From NCBI GenBank assembly GCA_020284085.1, contig JACEVL010000958.1:62001-126000 (forward strand): a stretch of 64,000 nucleotides of DNA, read 5' to 3'. Shown one piece after another: positions 51,301-60,300 of the stretch. The DNA comes from Aporrectodea caliginosa (lineage: Eukaryota > Annelida > Clitellata > Crassiclitellata > Lumbricidae). A program made the position numbers and the translations under genes. The notes below the pieces were generated by a model. That model did not search any database. It saw only the letters and a list, made by a program, of their open reading frames with translations, and was not told the DNA's origin. The stretch's first letter is position 1, and the number at the start of each line of letters is the position of its first letter.

Positions 51301-54300
51301 ACCAGCCTTGAATATGAAATAAGCTTACAGCACATGTTTTTTCACTTTCTGCAATAAAAAGCTCGTACGTTACAAAACGGCAGCTATTGTAAACTGGCAT
51401 CAACAAGAAGTTCCTCACAATGTTGTCTATTAGGGATGCCTGACAAACACTTTCTTGGGTCTGGAACTCTGGATTCTCGAAAAAATTGGACAATCCTGAG
51501 GAATTTCATATTTCATTACCAGAATAGAATATAACATTTGGTGAGGCCACGAAAGCAACAATAGTCGCTGCGTTGGTAATTCGGGAGGAGACTAGAATTG
51601 TGCCGAACTATGGCACAGGTAGGCGCCTTTATTTCTGCCCTGCTAATTTCTGCCGTGTAATAGTTTAGCGCCTGTTAGTTCTGCATAGCTACATGCGATG
51701 AGATTCTGCTGCGCAATAGATTGGCGCCTTTAATTACTGCAGTCAGTTGGCGGCAATTATTGATCGCAGCCGGCGACCCTGTCCGCGCCAGCGACAAGCG
51801 TCGACTGAGCGCGGGATTATTGGGCGGGAGCCGACGCCTATATAAAGGAGGCTCTGCTGCACGCATCAAGCTTCAGTCGATTGTCAGCCGTCGTCAGCGT
51901 TAGTCGATGCCAGCCGGCCTGCAGCTGAGTCGTGCTAGTGAGAAAGCCCGCCACGATTTTGGCGCGAAAGGGTGGCGCGAGCGGCAGCGCTCTGTGAGGC
52001 TGAGTCTTAAGTAGTAAGTGGAACGCAAAGGGAGAGAACATCAACCGCGCATCAACCTGAGGTTGTTGGTTCGACGCCTGCTGCACTGCGCTCCGTGCGA
52101 CGAAGACGTTCTACATTGCCGGTGGCTTTGTTGTGACTCTTCACCTTTGTGGTTTGGTATAAGGTCAGACATACAGAGTATTGTGTTTGTATCTTATTTG
52201 TAATTCAAGCGCTAAATAAGTAAGGTTGTTTGTTTATCGCTAATGATGATCTTTGTAAGTGATTAATTATCGGTGATTGATTTTAATGATTGGATATTGA
52301 TGAACGTTGATTAGTGACATTGCACCGAACTGCTGGTGCTACATAATTGTTTAATTGATTTTACAGTTTTGATAATTAAATACTGCAATGGAACAAGAAA
52401 TGTTATCATTAGATGAATCTACCGATGTGCGTAGAGTTCTTGACACGCTATTAAGAAGTCAACAAGAACAGGCCGCCATTTTGAACTCATTAGTGAGTAA
52501 GATACAAGACTTGGAAACCCGATCACGGTTTCCCGAAAGAGCAGTTGTGGGAAAGAAGGACCCAGATACCCTGCGAGGTATTGGTCTGCCCACAGCAGAA
52601 GCCGCGGATATAGCGCCTGGCCATGGTACCCTGGTAAATAGTGATGTTGAAAGTACAAACGCTTCTGTAGCGCCATCGCATCAGACTTTGCGCCGAAGCG
52701 CTAGACTCAGAGAAAAAGACCTTGGAGTTTCATTACCTCTTACCGGTGAAACTGGCAGCATATTTATTGCTACGCCAAGGGTTCGAACCCGGGAGCAGAA
52801 GTCTGTTGAGAAAGAGATTTTCCCACAACTGCCCGACCCAAGCCCGGATAGGAAGGGGGTCGCCACAGAATCACCGCACAGTGTGTGGATTCGGGTGTTC
52901 GCAAACTGTGGAAGTTGTATTAACACAAATTTGTGCTGATTCAAGGAGTTACAGTTTGAGTTCGATTTAATTAACTCTTTCAGTCATCATCTCCGCTATT
53001 TCTTCGAAGCGTGTCACTGAAGACATCGAGGCTGCTCTGGTAATACAATCTTATTTATCCACCTAATCCGCTATCCATGTAGCGTCTGAACAGGAAATCC
53101 TTCGACCACCAGACTCCACTGGAAGAGTATGTCACAAGGAGATCTTTAAAACTGCTATATCTTTTTAACATCCAGGGTCAAGAACAACCCACAGCCTTCC
53201 TATCAAAGTCCTTTACTCCCTGACCATTGGACCCTACTTCCCAGTCGATGAAGGCAAAATTAATGTCAAACTGTTGATGGTCGTCAATGACTGCGCAGAA
53301 CGTGGAGTGGCTCTGATCCATTCTTACAATGATATACTAAGGATGAGTCATAGAAACAATACTTGCTGCAACTTGTCTCCAGACATCGGACAAAATTTTC
53401 TGTTCCAACAAAGGCAAAATGAAATAATAATAGGTTGCGGGTTTCCAGCACTTCAATGACGGGATTTATGCAGACTGGATTACTTCTTTAATTATCCAAA
53501 ACTATATTTTATTACAAACGTAGTGCAGCCTGACTAAGCAGTAACACTGCAGTATATATTTCTAAATTGGGCTGTTTATTTTTCAAAATGATAACTGACT
53601 TGAAAATAATTTAAAACCAATTTGAAAAAAATCAAAATTATACATGTTTTTTGACAAGTTCATACTATAATGATTATGGCAAAAAGTTGAAAAACATAGC
53701 AACCTCTAAACATAATCAAATCTTTCCAAATTTTGCATACAGACTCATGTTTTCATGTGTAACAAGGGCAGCCTTGTGGAGCAATGTATTTCCAACTTTT
53801 AATTTTTGGGACCAGGCTAGTGTAACATGTGTATGAAGCCTTGTGAGGCGATTGCCTGCAAGTCAGAGTTCTGAGCATTCTCACCAAACATCATCCTCTG
53901 AAATAGTACTATTTATGCAACTCTTTGTTATCACGTTATAGCGCCTATTGAACTACTTTTCGGAGCAATAAGCATAGATTGTCATGTGCATGCGTTGCTA
54001 CTGTCAAGCTCAGAATTAGTCTAGCTGTTTATCCTAACATGATATTTTCTTTTACAATATTGCATAATATAAATTTAAATAAAAGTTTTTCATATGGCTC
54101 CTAAACAACAAATTTTCAGTAATCTTAAAATAAAGAATTATGAGAAAAAGTTATGGCCTGCATCATGCTGATTCATTAATTAAACTTATTATATTGGTTC
54201 GTTCATAAGAATCTGACTTGGTCTGCATGTATTGTTGTCTCTGTAGGATCCGTCTTTACATCGACACATTGACACGTTTGCAAAACCTAAGTCAACGATT

Positions 54301-57300
54301 TTGCATATTTCGTCAGATTCGCAATCACCGTTGTTGAATCCACAATCTAAAAAGTTAAGATTAAACATAAAGCGAGGTTAAAATACTATGTACATATAAT
54401 TAGAAACTGAAGTAGGCAAGCATAATGTGTAAAATACTGTTCATATGTTTATCACAGCAGACGGCATTATTGCGTTTCAGACAATGTAAATCTTAGCACT
54501 TAGAAATCTGAAGAGCACGTTCGTGGAGCAATTCTAAAACTATCGCTCATAGGACTATCGCTCATAGGACTATCACTCAAAGGACTATAGGGACCATTGC
54601 CTATAAGGCCTTTCACTCATAGGACCAGCGTTCGTATGCAGCCTGCAATTAAACAGTCAGTGAATTTCCATGCAATTAGCAAGTTATTGTATTTACAGAA
54701 TGATTATTATTTTATCATTAATATTGTTGTAATAGTTATTGAATCTTCATTTGAAGTCAGTTGATTGTCTCCTATGACAACCTAAGTGATCTGTGGAATT
54801 TAATAATCAATATAGTGGTCCAAAACTGATGAGTGTTTTTAGTTTGATGTGCATACATTTAACAAATAATTGTAGAGTTATATTAATATATGAGTCAGTT
54901 GATGAATTTATTTATGTGCAGTAGGTTCTTTAATTCTACATATATCATGATGTGTCAAGATACCAAAGAAAACTATAGGAGCGAGGAAGGGATAGGAAGA
55001 GAAAGAAAACATCATCATAGCGAGGGAGAGAAGATTGAAGTGGATGGCACATATGCACATGCAGTGCATTAATGCAATATAATTATCTGAGACTAAGAGA
55101 TTGAGGCGGAAATCGGGTTACGTTTAAGGTTAGGAATTGTGTCTAGGGCCCCAAACTCCTTAAAACGGCTCTGTGGATGGGGCATGTTTTTGATGCGGAT
55201 GAAGGTAGAAGAGTCAAACAAGTAATGTCCTGGAATTCTGAAGGAGGCGAGGAAGGCTAAGAAAGAACGCTCCGGATACCATCAGAGACGATTTGAGATG
55301 CTTGGAGATGTCGTGGGACGAGGCAGAGGAGCTGGCGATGGACAGAGACGAGTGGAGGTGATGCGTTGCCCGATGTGCAGACCTTCACTGGAAGGACTAC
55401 GTACTAAGTACAAAGTAGGTATTGCTAATTGGAACAGATACCAGTTCATTTGATTACCTTTATAATTCCTAGCTAATTGCTCGCGACGTATGAGCGATGA
55501 ATTTGAAGTAATTGTTTCTTATGATGATCTGTGCAAACTGATGAGTTCCCTAGTTTGACGTGCATTTTATATTTAATAAATGTTTGTGAAGTTATATGAA
55601 GTCATTTGATGAAGTCATTATCACGATAGTCCTATGAGTGAAGGTGCCACATATGCGATGGTCCCTATGAATGACAATTATAGTCCTATTAGCGATAGTC
55701 CGTAAACCGGTGGGGCACTCGACTGATAGGGCGATAATAATAAAAATTATCTCAAATAATTTTAAGGGAAGAACTAACAGGTTTCGACTGGAATCCTGAT
55801 CCAGTCATGGATTAGAAATCTGTACATTTGCGAAAATATACTGACAAATCAGAATAATATTTAAATATGTGCATGGATCTGATTGTTTCAGAATCAATCC
55901 TGAGCACTTAGATCGCATACTCAAAAATTATAAATGCTACTGTAAGGCGAAACGCAGGGTACCAGCTTATTCAGAAACGCCGCAACGTGAATGCAGGTGA
56001 CGTTAATTTTCTTTAGAAACTATCGCTGATTTTAGAGATTCAAGTGATTTTAGTGAACGACTCTAGCAGTTCAAATCAAGTGAGTTTGGAAGTTTGTATG
56101 TTTAATTTGTTTAGAGAAATCTGATTATTTATTCCTTTAAACTCGAGCAAGAGAAGCCACGGCAATACAAGTCAAGGGAAATATGCTAGTTACACGACGG
56201 CCAGAGGGAGTATGTTTCCCGTCCCCACCACTGACATGGAGCGGGTTGACTCCATGGTCGTGCTTGGAGTTACTACTATCACCTCTTACCTTCGGGTCTC
56301 CCGGCACATTGATCTAACTAAACAATGAACCAGAATCAACTAAACTAGGCCTACCTCTAATAGTACAAGCAGACCCTGTCCATCCTGGTTTGCATGAGCT
56401 GAGCATTGAAGTGAAACAAGAACCGTTGAATCGACACGGGTTTCCATTACAACGGCATCGGTTAACGCAGTTTCTTTCATAGAAACCCACTGGACAAACT
56501 AAAATACAAATTTACAAGTATATCTGTTACCTTTTAGTGATTAAACTCTAATCCCTATTTTCATTCCTTCTGCTTGCTTTGGAACAAGGAATTTTACTAA
56601 TAACCCAATCTATCTAATAAGGGTCCTGAGTGGCCGAATGGGTTGGAGCCCGCTCCCCACGCCGGCGGCCCGGGTTCGATACCCGGTCGGTCGGTTTATC
56701 AGAGATTAATTTCTCGGATTTTTACTGCGGGTGGCTCTGTCGCAATATAAACGTGGAGTACAATACAATACAACACAATACAACTGGGGCGCGGTGGTGT
56801 AGGGGTATGTTCGGTGCCTTGCAGCTGGAGGGTTGCGGGTTCGAATCCACCTCAAAAACGCCGCCGCGTAGGGACCCTGGGAAAGTCCTTCACTCGCAAT
56901 TGCTCATGCGCTTCGGCGTGAAACTCCGATTCAGCGTCCGCGCAGCAATCGGGAGCTCCTCTGAATAGGAATCTGGTAGGGGCGCTATAACAAGTGTTCA
57001 AATACAATACAATACAATATCCTACACTCTAACTGCAGTTCCTGAATTTAATCAGACGATCAGTTTCTGTTTCTTGCCTAATTCTTAATAAAATAATTTG
57101 CAGTTTACTATCTGACTCCGATTTTTGCTGTAGCTCGCGCCAATAAATTATGATGTTAGTTTTAGGCGATTGCCTTGAAGATCTGTAAGCCGTTGGTATT
57201 TCTCTGCGCTTCGTCGTTTAGTTGTTGTCGTTCAACTCAAATCCTCAATTTGTGTCAACGTACTTACGTACTGTGTCTACTGTCCTACATGTCTCGCCTA

Positions 57301-60300
57301 TCTAATTTCTAAGAGATAAACAGACTTCAACGCTCCGAAGTCCGGATTCATTTACTCAAATTTCACCTTCTATGAAAACACTTCCCAATGAGGCAGACAC
57401 TTCTTTATTTAAAGCCGTTCTGAACAATGACAACCATTTACTTGGATGCCTTTTCCCCAACTAACATTTCACCATATTTTTTAGGGATAGACCTCATAAC
57501 TTTAAAATCCCAGATAAAGACTTTCGAAACTTTATATAGCCTATGTTATTTCTCAACTCTTATAAAGCTATTACTTCATTCTGTCCCGTTTTTCTTTGCT
57601 TTTCTTTTTCTTTGTACATGTACAGCCTTTTTGCGTGTTGTTAATTCAATAAGCGAATAAATGATTATCAGCATTTGTCTAGAATAAAGCTCACTGAGCC
57701 GATGGATAAGATGTACACATTTTGTTCAGTTTACTGTTGGAAGTCTGCGAGGAATCCATGGCTGGGCTTTGCAGGTCATGGTGAAGAGCAGCAAAATCTC
57801 GCCAGAACTCGAAAGTTACTCGAAACCTAGTGCACACTGATGATAGATGTCAACTTCAAAATTCTGCTTGGATATGCAGCTGTCACTGCTCTCAGCGCAT
57901 CGCTCGCGGACAGTTCGGGACGACTGTCTAAGTAGTGAAACAACTCGACTGTGCCCAGCACCGTAATTGGTACATAACGTAGGCCTACCTATTAAATATA
58001 AACTAAAGTTTACTTTTTTATTTTTTTCGTATCCCGAAAACCTATTCTGCCAATAACAAATAAACTAAACTATTTTTCGGAAAATTGATTACGAATATTC
58101 GGCACAGATATGATTAAAAACATCGTTAGCATAGGGAGGCTGTAGGACATTTGGCCGGCCCTTTTACCTCGTTTTTTCGCTTAAAAGTAAGGTGGTCAGT
58201 TAAAGTAGTAAGGGGCCTGGACCCTTGCCTCTCGATTTTCGAGCACTGCCCATGACTATTTTGCAAACGCTCTGGCAATCATGGTCTTCTGAACTTGATC
58301 CAATAAAAAAAGTTAAGCGTGAGCGCCGTTAGCTTCTTTCTAGGCGGCATGCATCGCCCTAAAACTATCGGAATCAGAGGCCTACCATGGTTCTGGTGCG
58401 CGACTGTGCGTGCTGCAACTTAGTCTCATTTGGAATACGTTTGGCTTGCATTTTAAATAAGGCAAACTGCAGCTGTATGGGAACTTAAAAGTGCCGGGAA
58501 GGACGGAGTACAGAAACAAGGATCATAGATTGAAAGTCTATGACGTCTACCTTGTTCAATGGGCGGGAAGTTACCAAAGAACGTTATTAATATCCTCATA
58601 ACTCACCATGATACACACTGTTAGCATAGCGCCCTCCACATATCTGGTTTCGTTGTACAGGACAAGTATAACTGCAGTTGACCTGCTCGTCTTCGAATGT
58701 CTTATTTCCATACCTGTCGTACATTTCTCCACAATGACAGTCATATCCGTACTATAACAGAACACAGTTACTTAACGAAACACTAATACCACGAGTTCAA
58801 TTTCTGTTGTTTGAATCTTTTTACTAGCCTTGAAAGGCTAGTTTTTGTAAGACGCCCGGTATTAAATTTTAGTTTCTGCTATCTTTCCAATATCTGCTGA
58901 AGACTTAATTCTTTCAGTGAGCCTACATGTATTCTTATTAGGCAGCTCTGCATCCAGTGGACTTATCTTTCGGATGCGAACCAAACGGCACAGTGCTTTT
59001 TCGGACGGAACTATCTGGAACTGCGTTCTGATACCTTTTTCAGCTATTAAAACGAATTTAGTTACTTTAATTAAATTTCACTGTTTTAAGCTATTGTTGA
59101 TGTTTTGAAGGCTTAGGTTTATCACATCGGACTCCTTTCACAATTGCTCTGAATTTGTTCACTTCAGTTTCTAGAAAAAAGCGCTTGGTATCTGGGTGTC
59201 GTATTTAACTATTAGGAGATATGCATGATTAGTGTCATTGCGCCGTAGGAGTTCAGAGCTTTAATCTTTAAAATCACACTGTAATAAACTTTCCAAGTTA
59301 TGTCGTGCTCTGATAAACGCTTCCTTAAATATCGGCGTGGGCCCCACATACAGAACACTGGCTGATTTAATTGGATTAGGCCCTTGATGCAAAAATAGGT
59401 TTTTATATTTTCTTATGTATGGGCTTGATAACTCATTCGTTCGTTCATTCATTACGAAGATTTACATAGCGCCCATTCAAGGTTACTACTCAGAAGCGCT
59501 CTCTACCCCAGCACAGCTGAAAAGGACAGGTTTGAGGCAAGAATAGAAGGATTCGGAGTGGGTTCTGGGATGCAAGCGCAGCGCCAAAGGGAGCCCGTTC
59601 CAGAACGAGGGGCCAACCACTGAGAAGGCGCGATTCTGCTTAGTAGCTGTGCGGGCAAAAGGGACCATAAGCACGCCCCGCTCAGTAAAAATTGGCTTTG
59701 AATTATCATTTTAATAATGTATTTTTGACTCTATGTAGACTCGCCTGCATTCCTGCATATGTGTAGTTATTGGTGGAGCAGATTTCTATGCAGAATTCAA
59801 TATAGTTGGTGTTTCTCTTGGTTGGACCTGTTTTTTCACCTGGATTTTTCACATCCATCGCCTGGGCCTCCTGTCGACCATCTCCGTAACATCCTATGTA
59901 CTGTTTTTCAATGTTACCTGTGGCAAATTTTGAAACTACAAAACTAGCCATAATATTATTGTTAATTACTGCTCTAGAGAAGAAATCTACTTAAGCGTGC
60001 ATCATATAAATTCAACGCATGAGGTTTTTGGTTCTAGCTTAAGATTTTGTAACTCTGATAGCTGAATATTGTTTGCCATTCCCGAGTCTCCGATGGTTCA
60101 GTTTGCGTGAGCTTCTATCCACCCTAAACTATGCCGCCCGAGTCGTAGCCCACAAGCCGAATATTCGCATATATTTTGCAATATAAAGAATTGATTGATT
60201 GATATACTATATAGTATATACGACAGATGCTACACTAGCTTCCTTTTGTCAAGCGAATTCCCTTTAAGAACATCTTGCTGGCATGTGCCTCAATTGTCGG

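Noticed and set aside
56621..56700. Possible tRNA-Ser/Leu gene
   Set aside because: It is the head of a composite SINE repeated at 63.4 kb.
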